Of a stretch of DNA of 64,000 bases, positions 42,134 through 50,454 are shown one piece after another. Position numbers and translations under genes: made by a program. Origin of the DNA: Halobacillus halophilus (GTDB lineage: Bacteria > Bacillota > Bacilli > Bacillales > Halobacillaceae); NCBI RefSeq assembly GCF_020171985.1, contig NZ_JAIVAL010000003.1, forward strand, positions 186,001 through 250,000, read 5' to 3'. A model generated the notes under the pieces. The model searched no databases, was not told the origin of the DNA, and saw nothing but the letters and a program-made list of their open reading frames with translations. How positions within the stretch are numbered: the first letter of the stretch is position 1; the number at the start of each line of letters is the position of its first letter.

Positions 42134-43051
42134 TCATTTTCTTGTAAATGGATTAAGTATAACTGCTTTATGTGCTTCAGCATCGCTCACTCCCACATAA
42201 AGCTCTGCCTTTCCATCTTCCAGCTGTATCAATCCTCCGCTGAACAAAACATCCTGCAGATCTGGCCGCTTGGCTTCGCCTTCCGGAAAATCATTTCTAG
42301 TAGCGATAATCTTCATATCAACGAATTGATTCGTTCTTCGTTCATAGATACAGGTAAACGGATAGTAATGCCTGTTCCCTTGTTCATCAAAACTTGCGAT
42401 ATGGCCAAGGACACCAATTTCTCCATTTTCAAGTAAGTGGAGCTCGTTGGCCCCGCCCCATTCTTGCTCTGTAAAATGAGCGTCAACGAGGGGAGCATTT
42501 TCAATTAAGGAAGCATAGAGCTGTTCGAGTGATTTTACTTCTGTATAGCCGATTTTTCCACGTCCTCCTTTTTCCCCTTGGGGGCGTGTAAAAACTCCAA
42601 TTTGATGGTCTTCTAATTGCAAGAGGCGAATGTCCTTCATGCCCTCTGGCCCTTCGGCAAAAAGCCGAAGATTGTTGATCGAATCTCCTTTATAGAAGAC
42701 GGTTTTCCAAGTCAAAGCTCCTTCGTTAGTCGGATGGGGAGAAATCTTAACTCCACCGAACACGAGCTGGCCATGAATGTTACTAACAAAAGGATCTTGC
42801 AGGTTATAACTAGCGGTATTTTTACGCGGAGACCAAACATCATTTTCTCTAACAAAAAAGATTACATCGGAATCCTCCGTGAGGCGCCCTTCAACTCTCG
42901 CTGCAATCACCCATTCCCCTTCATCAAGAAAAGGGGCGGTAATGTTATATACATCACGTTCACCGACTCCAGTAAACAGAATCCTATCACTATCCAAAAC
43001 TTTAGGGTGCTTTCTATACTCAGTTAACAGGTTAGAAACCGTATAAATCAT
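42134..43051 (-). CDS. DUF1861 protein, probable glycosidase-related propeller (module B)
   Basis: A 305-residue cytoplasmic protein of the DUF1861 family. Marks are FTGVGERDVYNITAPF, VIAARVEGR, LQDPFVSNIHGQLVFGG and DVLFSGGLI. The repeating blade-like strand pattern and the neighbouring GH130 gene suggest a five-bladed beta propeller related to GH43/GH130-type folds, but no catalytic pair is proven. Its start overlaps the stop of the GH130 gene (TAATG), so the two are made together. Confidence 0.75.
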   Translation of the reverse strand: MIYTVSNLLTEYRKHPKVLDSDRILFTGVGERDVYNITAPFLDEGEWVIAARVEGRLTEDSDVIFFVRENDVWSPRKNTASYNLQDPFVSNIHGQLVFGGVKISPHPTNEGALTWKTVFYKGDSINNLRLFAEGPEGMKDIRLLQLEDHQIGVFTRPQGEKGGRGKIGYTEVKSLEQLYASLIENAPLVDAHFTEQEWGGANELHLLENGEIGVLGHIASFDEQGNRHYYPFTCIYERRTNQFVDMKIIATRNDFPEGEAKRPDLQDVLFSGGLIQLEDGKAELYVGVSDAEAHKAVILNPFTRK

Positions 43052-44139
43052 TAAATCCCCCCACTCTCAGGAACTTTTTCATACGTCAATTCAGCTAACA
43101 GTTCTTTTAAACTTATTTCAGCGAGTGCCATCGATGTATCAGCCACTCCATAATAAATGCGGATTCTGTCATCCTGTAATGTTACTCCACAGGTGAAAAC
43201 CACCTGATCAAAAAAGCCATTAACTTCATAGTCCGCTTTCGGTTCTAAAATTGGTTTATCGGTTTTTGCTAAAACTTTTGCTGGGTTATCAAGATCAAGT
43301 AGCACTGCCCCGAGACAGTAACGATCTTCAGTATCCGCCGCATGATAAATTTCAAGCCAACCTTTATCGGTTTTAAAAGGCACAGCTCCTCCCCCAATTC
43401 TCCCGCTGTCCCAGCTACCCTCCCGTAAACCAAGCAAGTGTTTGTGATTTCCCCAGTGAAGCAGGTTGTCTGATTCTGCGATCCAGATTTCTGGACGGCC
43501 AATCCCTTTAGGAACCGGACGATGCAAGGCGTAATATTTACCGTTTATCTGTTCCGGGAAAATAGCGACATCTTTATTTTCAGGATGGAGAATGAGTCCA
43601 TGCCTTTCATAAGAATTAAAATCTTTTGTAGAAATTAATCCAACACCCACTCCCTTTTCGGATACAGCGCTGTATTGAATGTAATATGTATCTTCGATTT
43701 GAGTTACTCTTGGATCCTCGATCCCCCAAGCTTCTAACTCAGCTTCTGGATAGAGAAAAGGCTGTTCATCTACGGTGAAATTCTGTCCATCTTTACTTCT
43801 AGCCAATCGTATATAAGATAATGACGTTAAAAATGCCGTTTCTTCCTTTTGACGAAGACGAACCGTCCGTGGGTCCGAGAAATCGTACGCGGGGTTCTTT
43901 CGATCCAGTTCGATTAGCTTCAATGTATTTTCGTTATTAGAAAAATCAATAATAGGTGCTTTTACTATATTGTTATTTTGACTTAAGGGACGCTCAGCTA
44001 CTCTAAGCAGCATGAGTGTCTCCCCTTTATACTCTGCTATCCCTGCGTTAAACACTCCGATAACTTCATGGCTCTCATGATAGGGTGAGACATCATCCGG
44101 TGTTATAATCGGGTTATCTTTAAACCTGTTAACTTCCAT
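43051..44139 (-). CDS. GH130 glycoside phosphorylase/hydrolase (module B)
   Basis: A 362-residue GH130 enzyme. The catalytic Asp142 is in WGIEDPRVTQIEDTYYIQYSA. NPIITPDDV at the N-terminus and the DSGRIGGGAVPF stretch are usual for the family. Members phosphorolyse or hydrolyse beta-mannosides, such as mannosyl-glucose, mannosyl-GlcNAc or beta-1,2-oligomannan. No signal peptide, so it acts on imported sugar. The ATG at 44139, 11 nt from GGAGG, gives the usual family N-terminus; the longer frame to 44211 adds residues with no binding site. It is the first gene of the operon, divergent from the LacI gene. Confidence 0.88.
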   Translation of the reverse strand: MEVNRFKDNPIITPDDVSPYHESHEVIGVFNAGIAEYKGETLMLLRVAERPLSQNNNIVKAPIIDFSNNENTLKLIELDRKNPAYDFSDPRTVRLRQKEETAFLTSLSYIRLARSKDGQNFTVDEQPFLYPEAELEAWGIEDPRVTQIEDTYYIQYSAVSEKGVGVGLISTKDFNSYERHGLILHPENKDVAIFPEQINGKYYALHRPVPKGIGRPEIWIAESDNLLHWGNHKHLLGLREGSWDSGRIGGGAVPFKTDKGWLEIYHAADTEDRYCLGAVLLDLDNPAKVLAKTDKPILEPKADYEVNGFFDQVVFTCGVTLQDDRIRIYYGVADTSMALAEISLKELLAELTYEKVPESGGI

Positions 44140-44250
44140 ACCATTCAAGACCTCCTCATTAAATTGTTTTTTGTAAGCCCTTTCATAAGGATCAAAAAAT
44201 AAAAAATACATGCTTTTGTCACATTACAAAAACTGAATTAATCCAAATAA

Positions 44251-44260
44251 GTAACCTTAC
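44251..44260. promoter_or_regulatory. LacI-type operator half-match (module B)
   Basis: GTAACCTTAC, one mismatch from the palindrome GTAACGTTAC at 44363-44372, lies upstream of the GH130 operon. Confidence 0.6.
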
Positions 44261-44362
44261 AAACAATTATAACTTCATTCTATGTAAAGTCAATGTCATT
44301 TAAAGTTTTTTATGAAAAACTCATAAACATTGAATTAATCAAGTGATTTAAGTATATTAAAA

Positions 44363-44372
44363 GTAACGTTAC
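44363..44372. promoter_or_regulatory. LacI-type operator (module B)
   Basis: AGTAACGTTACA contains a perfect 10-bp palindrome, 51 bp ahead of the LacI start. The two sites lie 112 bp apart in the divergent promoter region and could control both directions. Confidence 0.65.
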
Positions 44373-44423
44373 AATTTATTGTTAATACAAGATATTTGAA
44401 ATAGACAGAGAGGTTGACTAAAT

Positions 44424-45464
44424 ATGGCGAAGAAAGTGACCATGCAGGACATCGCAGATCATCTGAACATATCGAAGAATTCCGTGTCTCAGGCGCTGTC
44501 AGGTAAACCAGGCGTGAGTGAAGAAACGAGAAGTCTTGTCCATAAAGTAGCTAAAGAAAAAGGTTATCGATACAGTCGTTCTTCACAACCCTCACTACCC
44601 AATGAGCAGAAAACAGGTAACATTGCTTTAATTGCGTCTGAATTTGCTTTCTCTATGAAGAGTTTTTTCGGGGAAATATATTTAAGTGTAGAAGAAGAAG
44701 TAAACAATCGAAACAAAAACTTATTAATTCAATCCATCAACAAGCAATCCAAAGAGAAACTAAAACTTCCTTCTTTTATCGAAAATGGACAAGTGGACGG
44801 CATACTTATACTCTCTCACATTAGTAATGAGTATATTAACAAGGTGATCGACACAGGTATTCCCACTGTCTTAATTGATCACCATCACCCCAGCATTCAA
44901 GCAGATGCAATCCTGACGAACAACAGATTTGGCGCATACAACGCTATCAAGCATTTAATAGAATTAGGGCATGAGAAGATTGCATTTATTGGAGATGTGG
45001 AATACTCACCAAGTTATCAAGAGAGGTTAGAAGGTTATATGCTAGCATGCAAGGAATACGGAATCAAAACCAAGAAAGAATTTCTATTCACAGATGCACC
45101 CGAGAATGCCAATGTCATCAACCATTATATTTCTCAATTAGAACATCAACCTACAGCATGGTTCTGCGTCAATGATGGCCTCGGTTACCATGTCAACTCA
45201 GGACTGCAAATTTACGGTATTAAAGTCCCTGAGGAAGCTTCTGTATGTAGTTTTGATAACGGGCAATTAGCTCAGTTGTCGACACCAGGCATTACTTCCA
45301 TGGATATTAATTTTAAAGCTTTCGGTCAAAGTGCCGTTAAAAAGTTATTTTGGAGAATGGAAAACAAAGACGAGCCATATCAGGAGATTTTGCTGCCGGC
45401 AAAGCTGGTCAAAAGAGAATCAACAGCTTGTAATAAATTTGGAGAGACTATACAGGAAAAATAA
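44424..45464 (+). CDS. LacI-family repressor (module B)
   Basis: A 346-residue LacI/GalR regulator. The DNA-binding head is MQDIADHLNISKNSVSQALS and the sugar domain holds HEKIAFIGDVEYSPSYQERL and EASVCSFDNGQLAQL. It is divergently transcribed from the GH130 operon and probably represses it. GAGAGG lies 9 nt before the ATG. Confidence 0.93.
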   Translation: MAKKVTMQDIADHLNISKNSVSQALSGKPGVSEETRSLVHKVAKEKGYRYSRSSQPSLPNEQKTGNIALIASEFAFSMKSFFGEIYLSVEEEVNNRNKNLLIQSINKQSKEKLKLPSFIENGQVDGILILSHISNEYINKVIDTGIPTVLIDHHHPSIQADAILTNNRFGAYNAIKHLIELGHEKIAFIGDVEYSPSYQERLEGYMLACKEYGIKTKKEFLFTDAPENANVINHYISQLEHQPTAWFCVNDGLGYHVNSGLQIYGIKVPEEASVCSFDNGQLAQLSTPGITSMDINFKAFGQSAVKKLFWRMENKDEPYQEILLPAKLVKRESTACNKFGETIQEK

Positions 45465-45518
45465 CCCTTAAAACTACTGGCGAAAAGGCAGACTAACTTA
45501 AAAATACTATTGCCCCCT

Positions 45519-45655
45519 ATAGTAATATACTTTACCGCTGAAGCCTATAATGATCGAGCATCTTCTAAGGCGCTTGAGAAGCTCACGCCACGATTATAAA
45601 TGCGCTATAGAGGATACTGTGAATGTTGATAAGAAACATAATGAATTTGGCATAA
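45519..45655 (+). pseudogene. Decayed paralogue of the 36221-36835 repeat domain
   Basis: YFTAEAYND..SSKALEKL is followed, in another frame, by RHDYKCAIEDTVNV and, after a deletion, by HNEFG. These match the second domain of the protein at 36221-36835 in order. An extra A before CGCCACGATTAT breaks the frame and about 15 codons are missing further on. It has no start codon. The relic lies on the same strand as the intact gene, across module B. Confidence 0.88.
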
Positions 45656-45678
45656 TAATTTGAGCCATTTTTTATACA

Positions 45679-45718
45679 AAAGAGCCTGACCTCCTATAAT
45701 ATGGAGTCAGGCTCTTTC
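45679..45718. terminator. Terminator of the FAD oxidoreductase gene
   Basis: AAAGAGCCTGAC and GTCAGGCTCTTT pair; the T-rich side (TTTTGTATAAAAAA) is on the minus strand. Confidence 0.85.
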
Positions 45719-45741
45719 ATTCTTTAAAAGGAAAGTATTCG

Positions 45742-46830
45742 TTATTTCGACGTAAAAGGCTTCAACAAGTGGCTGAGCCCTTTCAAAACACTCAAGTTCG
45801 AGTCGGTGACCATTTTCCTCACCATCGAATTGTGAAGAGATTTAGTCACTAAATCCATTTGATGATTGCTCAGGCTTTCAATCGCTCTGCGGAGTACAAG
45901 GGAATCATCATAATCCTCATAGAGCGGTTTACATAGCTCTTCATAATCCCCAAGCCCGCATATGTCCTGAGCTGCGTAAATGCCGCTAAGAATAGACCCC
46001 GTCTGCCCAAATCCTAAGAATGGAGTTGTCGCTCCAAAACAGTTGCCAACAAAGAACGTGTTGCCGATTCGAGGATAATAACACTTTCCTACCATGTAAT
46101 CGGTGATCGTAAATTCTTTTTCAATTATAATTTCCTGGTTTAAAGTACGGGAGGCTTGCTTCACCATTACGTTCCAAAACTCATTTCTTTTTTGTAACCA
46201 CTCATCTTCATATTGCGGATAGACGATGACGAGAGTCGCTTCTGTTTCGGAGTGAGGCAGCAAGTAACCCATACCTTTTGGAGCAAAATCGTTATTGAAC
46301 CAGGTATGTACCTCATTACGGACGAAGTCCCCTTTGACGATAGCACCGGCAAAAGCAGAAGCTAATGCTATGTCATATGTTTGAATTTGCTGTATATCCT
46401 GCGGATCGCCTGTGGATAATACCACATGGGTATATTCTTTTGAGAGGTCTTCATAAGTCGCATTGCTGTCATAATGGATTTTGCTATGAACCAGCTGTTG
46501 GGCTAATTGTTTCTCATAGGATTCCTCATATTCGCCCCGCATATTGATAAAACCGATATTTCCTTCTACATAGGCAGATTCGTTTTCGGAATGGACATAT
46601 ATTTTCTGTACATTATTGGTAGGCTTTAAGTCGATACCATATGTTTCCGAAAAGAATTTCACCGAGTCCTTGATGGGTGTGTGAAGAATAGGCGTTATTA
46701 ATTGCGCAATGTCATAGCGAAAACCTATTTCATTTTGATGTTCAAAAATATCAGCAGAATGCCCATGTTTCTCTAATGTCACGGCACATGAAAGACCGGC
46801 AAGTCCTGCTCCGATAATCGCGATTTTCAC
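45742..46830 (-). CDS. FAD-dependent oxidoreductase
   Basis: A 362-residue flavoprotein. IAIIGAGLAGLSCAVTLEKHG followed by an acidic DIFEH is the FAD-binding beta-alpha-beta fold; FFVGNCFGATTPFLGFGQTGS later is the usual second flavin motif. The architecture recalls geranylgeranyl-reductase or lycopene-cyclase-like monooxygenases. GTG at 46830 lies 8 nt from GGGGGAG. It is a single gene. The substrate is unknown. Confidence 0.82.
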   Translation of the reverse strand: MKIAIIGAGLAGLSCAVTLEKHGHSADIFEHQNEIGFRYDIAQLITPILHTPIKDSVKFFSETYGIDLKPTNNVQKIYVHSENESAYVEGNIGFINMRGEYEESYEKQLAQQLVHSKIHYDSNATYEDLSKEYTHVVLSTGDPQDIQQIQTYDIALASAFAGAIVKGDFVRNEVHTWFNNDFAPKGMGYLLPHSETEATLVIVYPQYEDEWLQKRNEFWNVMVKQASRTLNQEIIIEKEFTITDYMVGKCYYPRIGNTFFVGNCFGATTPFLGFGQTGSILSGIYAAQDICGLGDYEELCKPLYEDYDDSLVLRRAIESLSNHQMDLVTKSLHNSMVRKMVTDSNLSVLKGLSHLLKPFTSK

Positions 46831-46997
46831 AAGGCGCTCCCCCTTTTCTTTATAGTGTGCGTAAGGAGGCCCGTTTTATTCCTGCCGTCGTGTCCTGCCA
46901 GCCTGTTCCATTGGCATACTTAACGATAGCCACGCTTACTGTGCAGCTATCGCCCGATAGTTTAAGATTTAAATTCAAGGTCTATATTCATGAAAGT

Positions 46998-47477
46998 TTA
47001 TTTAGAATCTACATGTAACGAAAATGCAAAACTGACCTTCCCATGCTCCCAATTAGCAAGAATCTCATAAATTACTTTACCATCTTCCTGTGGAATGACC
47101 ACCTCTTCGTAACTACGTTTCACTTCATTTTTTTCGGGGTCCCATATTTTCACTTTATAACTCTTGGGTTCTTCATCGAAATAAAGATTAACTTTTGAAT
47201 CGGGAGTAACTATAACGCTTTGTTGCTCCTTCACTAACACGGGGGGAGCTGCAGAAGCAGCATGCTTGCTGGTAGAGGTCCCATCTTTCTTCGTATAACT
47301 CCAATTATAAGTGCCACGCACCGGTTTAACGGTAGTATCACCCACCTCGATTCTTAAGTCAGGTGGTGTTTTAGAAGAAATTTCTGAAGAGTTTGTTGTG
47401 TTATCTTCTTCATTCAAGCACCCTGACAACACTAGAGGAATAATTAGAAGGAACGTGGAAATAAATATTCGACTCAC
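46998..47477 (-). CDS. Putative lipoprotein
   Basis: A 159-residue lipoprotein with lipobox VLSGC (Cys20). The mature part contains RGTYNWSYTKKDGTS and a beta-rich C-terminus (GKVIYEILANWEHGKVSFAF), a style found in Bacillus lipoproteins of unknown function. The stretch 46831-46997 holds only a CGATAGC/GCTATCG hairpin. Confidence 0.75.
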   Translation of the reverse strand: MSRIFISTFLLIIPLVLSGCLNEEDNTTNSSEISSKTPPDLRIEVGDTTVKPVRGTYNWSYTKKDGTSTSKHAASAAPPVLVKEQQSVIVTPDSKVNLYFDEEPKSYKVKIWDPEKNEVKRSYEEVVIPQEDGKVIYEILANWEHGKVSFAFSLHVDSK

Positions 47478-47595
47478 TATTAACCTCCTTTTAGTAATGA
47501 GACGATTGTTCTAAGGAAAAGTTTTGATATTCAAAAGAGGCAATTGTATAGCAGAAGCCTCCAAATCGAGACATTTTCGCATGCAAAAGAAGGTA

Positions 47596-48147
47596 TCAGC
47601 TTTGAATAAAATCCCACTCTCTTCGTAATATCCCCATTTTCACAGCATCAAAATAATGACCATTTACGTTCCTGGCTTCTCTAATTCTCGCCTCTTCTTT
47701 CATCCCTAACTTTTCAGCAACTTTAATCATTCTTCTATTTCCTGAACAAGTAGACATTCCCAGGCGATGTAATCTCGTATTTTGGAAAATATGATCAGTC
47801 CAAAGAGCATAGGCCTCACTGCCGTAGCCGCCATTCCAATAATTCTTATCATATATAACAATACCTGTCTCTAACCAATCCGTATTTTTATCTACCCAAT
47901 AAGAACCAACATAGCCAATCGCTTTACCATTTACTAATATAACTAAAGAAGCAGGTAGACCAGGGTGAATTTCTTGTGCCCAATGACTTCTGTATTCCGC
48001 CTTCGATATTTTTTCTTCACTTATGTATGGTCCATTCCATTTTTTAGCTTCTTGTTCTTCATCCTCATATTTCCAGAAATATAACTCATCTATATCACGT
48101 TCTGCTGCTTCCTTTAAAAGAACTTGATTACCTTTAATTTGGACCAA
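47596..48147 (-). CDS. GNAT N-acetyltransferase (RimJ/RimL-like)
   Basis: A 183-residue GNAT-fold acetyltransferase. GIVIYDKNYWNGGYGSEAYALW carries the acetyl-CoA pyrophosphate-binding loop, and NRRMIKVAEKLGMKEEARIR the last strands, as in RimJ/RimL-type enzymes. TTG at 48147 is preferred, 7 nt from GGAGG; the upstream residues lie before the site. The acceptor is unknown. Confidence 0.85.
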   Translation of the reverse strand: MVQIKGNQVLLKEAAERDIDELYFWKYEDEEQEAKKWNGPYISEEKISKAEYRSHWAQEIHPGLPASLVILVNGKAIGYVGSYWVDKNTDWLETGIVIYDKNYWNGGYGSEAYALWTDHIFQNTRLHRLGMSTCSGNRRMIKVAEKLGMKEEARIREARNVNGHYFDAVKMGILRREWDFIQS

Positions 48148-48236
48148 ATCATACCCTCCATGTGAACTTTTTCTCCTCAAATACTACCCCTATTTTAAAC
48201 TTCGAGACATTATCAAAAGTCTACTACAATTAAAGA

Positions 48237-48431
48237 TCATTTAGAATTGCGGGATTTCTTCTTTAGGGAAAATGGTACAAACCAATAACCTATAATCACT
48301 CCCGCTATTACAGTTCCTATTAAATGATTGCTGTATATACCATCATGGTTAATAAAGCTTAGTAATAGAGAGATTATAGACATTAATGCAGCCATGCCTA
48401 TCGCGTATAACAACCGTTTTTTATAACTCAT
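48237..48431 (-). CDS. Two-helix membrane protein
   Basis: A 64-residue protein with two membrane helices and a basic end (SLKKKSRNSK). The ATG at 48431 lies 6-7 nt from GGAGGGG. It follows the small zinc-ribbon gene by 52 bp. Not recognised. Confidence 0.6.
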   Translation of the reverse strand: MSYKKRLLYAIGMAALMSIISLLLSFINHDGIYSNHLIGTVIAGVIIGYWFVPFSLKKKSRNSK

Positions 48432-48483
48432 GCGTCCCCTCCGAACATTAGTTTTGAGACCCTCCCAGAAATAGTGCTCTATA

Positions 48484-48651
48484 TTATTCCAATTCAAAGC
48501 ATCTTGAACAGTACATAATCTGTTCGGTACCCCAGCTTTTTAAGAAAGACCATCCATTTAGCTTTTTCGGTGTAGTAATAATGGCTATCTTCTCATCTTT
48601 TTCCACTTCTCTTCTACAATTACTGCAAGTAAACTTATCGCCAATAATAAT
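48484..48651 (-). CDS. Small zinc-ribbon protein with ATT start
   Basis: A 55-residue protein missed by usual start rules. After ATT-ATT-ATT it reads GDKFTCSNCRREVEKDEK.. and ends MYCSRCFELE, so two CxxC pairs (about 30 residues apart) form a zinc ribbon. An in-frame TGA (48655-48657) lies just upstream and no ATG, GTG or TTG is found before the first CxxC. The ribosome binding site AAGAGGGTGA lies 6 nt from the first ATT and 9 from the second. The reading frame is well conserved in style, so initiation at ATT is the likely answer. Confidence 0.7.
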   Translation of the reverse strand: MIIGDKFTCSNCRREVEKDEKIAIITTPKKLNGWSFLKSWGTEQIMYCSRCFELE

Positions 48652-48832
48652 TGTTCACCCTCTTGTTAAAAATAATTTCACAGGAGAAACTATACAAATT
48701 GTAAATTAATCCTATTTAATAAAAAAGTGACTACTCGTATGGAGGGGCTATTTGAAAGGGTAACGTCAAAAGCTTGAAGCCATTTATAAGAATTATTCAT
48801 TAGGTACTTATTAAATAAAAAGTCTATGGGGG

Positions 48833-49069
48833 TTATATGAATAATACAATACCAGATGTTATTAGAAGAATAATAGCAAGTCCTGTATTCACATAGCCTA
48901 TAACACTTTCTCCTTCTTTAATCGAAATAAACTCATAAGTGATGACGATTAAAGCTAACAGAAATAAAAAAAGATCGGTGCTACTATTCCAATTAGCCAC
49001 TTTAGTTGCTAAGTAGAATGCCATCAGGATAATTAACAAAATTCTTAAGGATTTTTTAGCTATTTTCAA
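48833..49069 (-). CDS. Three-helix small membrane protein
   Basis: A 78-residue protein with three membrane helices and little else. TTG at 49069 is 6-8 nt from TAGGTG; GTG at 49078 is too close to it. Not recognised. Confidence 0.55.
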   Translation of the reverse strand: MKIAKKSLRILLIILMAFYLATKVANWNSSTDLFLFLLALIVITYEFISIKEGESVIGYVNTGLAIILLITSGIVLFI

Positions 49070-49248
49070 TGCAATCACCTACCGAATAGCTTATTGCAAC
49101 CCCCGCTATTTTTTAATAAGAAATAAAGGTTAACGCGTTGAAGAGTAGTCCCCCATTAAAAACTTCTTTCTCATTTACAGTCCAAGTTTTGTTTGAATTT
49201 TCCCCAAAGTTTATAATGAATTTAAATCACAAAAATGGAGGGAGAATT

Positions 49249-49743
49249 ATGGGGACCGAAACACTGCATTCATCCATATCGCTAGTTGAGTATAAGGATA
49301 CATATAAGGATCAATTATCCGATTATTATATTCCCGAAGAACAATTATATTTCACAAGTCTACCATTGGACAAAATTTATAATCCAAGTGTGACGAAGAA
49401 TTCTACTCATGTTTTAATACTGTATCATAATGAACCAGTAGGATATTTTGCACTGGAGGATGGAGAGAAAGTTAAGCGTTATAGTGATAACCCAAAAGCT
49501 AGAGTATTAACATCATTCTCGATTAACTCGAAGTTTCAAGGAAATGGGCTGGCTAAAGAAGGCTTGAGATTACTCCCCTCTTTTGTAAGAGAAGTTCTTC
49601 CAAACATTAATGAAGTCGTTCTTGGGGTTAATAAAAGAAATAATGCAGCCATAAACCTGTACTTAAAAACAGGATTTGTTGATCAAAACCACATTTATGA
49701 AGGAACTAAAGGCCCTCAACACGTTTTGCATTTAAATATCTAA
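49249..49743 (+). CDS. GNAT N-acetyltransferase
   Basis: A 164-residue GNAT enzyme. LTSFSINSKFQGNGLAKEGLRLL carries the acetyl-CoA-binding motif (Q-G-N-G-L-A) and GVNKRNNAAINLYLKTGF the last part of the fold. GGAGGGAG lies about 6 nt before the ATG at 49249; the frame upstream has no site. The acceptor is unknown. Confidence 0.85.
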   Translation: MGTETLHSSISLVEYKDTYKDQLSDYYIPEEQLYFTSLPLDKIYNPSVTKNSTHVLILYHNEPVGYFALEDGEKVKRYSDNPKARVLTSFSINSKFQGNGLAKEGLRLLPSFVREVLPNINEVVLGVNKRNNAAINLYLKTGFVDQNHIYEGTKGPQHVLHLNI

Positions 49744-49815
49744 TGAGAAGGGAGCTTTATGCTCTCTTTTTTCATTATGCCTTTAATTTAAGAGAAGACA
49801 AATACACCTGCCCAC

Positions 49816-50079
49816 CTAGTATTTAATATTTTCCATTTTATAAAGAGCAAAGACCACTGTAGAAAGACCAACTACAGAAAGTATAATTCCAGTTACTAAA
49901 ATAATAAGGGTGTTTGTTTTAACTTTAGATTCATAAGTCGATGCAGCGTAATCAGATCCTGCCACCAGGGTATTTGTTAAGCTCGTCCCAAGATCATGGC
50001 TAAAGAAGATAAAGATAAGTCCAATAATTCCTAGTAAAGAACCTAACATGAGTAAACCTTTTAAGCTATTATCCCTCAT
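49816..50079 (-). CDS. Two-helix membrane protein
   Basis: An 87-residue protein with two membrane helices separated by a polar loop of about 30 residues. The ATG at 50079 lies 7 nt from AGGGGAG; the upstream frame to 50250 is rejected. Not recognised. The stretch 50080-50409 shows no gene. Confidence 0.6.
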   Translation of the reverse strand: MRDNSLKGLLMLGSLLGIIGLIFIFFSHDLGTSLTNTLVAGSDYAASTYESKVKTNTLIILVTGIILSVVGLSTVVFALYKMENIKY

Positions 50080-50409
50080 AATCTCTCCCCTTATTGACCG
50101 ATGAATCTGCAAGCACCCTAAGTTCTTTTGAATAATATATTCCCTTAGACCTACATAACAAACCACATTTGGATTAAATTTCCATTCATAATAAAATTTA
50201 AGGTTAAAAAAACCTATATATAGAACAAGAAACTTACCTATCCCTTTCATATAAATTTTTCACCAATAAAGCATATGCTCCTTTTGAACAAATGCCCCCC
50301 GTTTTAGAACTGAATACGTGACAGCCTCTTGTCCCGGTTTCTTTAACATTACGCACTGAGTCTCAGCCATATTTACAGGTGATAAAATGCACTTTACAAG
50401 ATAATGCTT

Positions 50410-50451
50410 GCTCAAAAAAAGGTTCTGTCCCCGTCTGGAACAGAACCTTTT
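50410..50451 (-). terminator. Terminator of module C
   Basis: AAAAGGTTCTGTTCC and GGGGACAGAACCTTTT pair almost perfectly, followed by TTTTTTT on the minus strand. Confidence 0.92.
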
Positions 50452-50454
50452 CCT

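Noticed and set aside
49816-50250. Longer 144-codon version of the small membrane protein
   Set aside because: The extra N-terminal residues precede a clear ribosome binding site and include no start signal.
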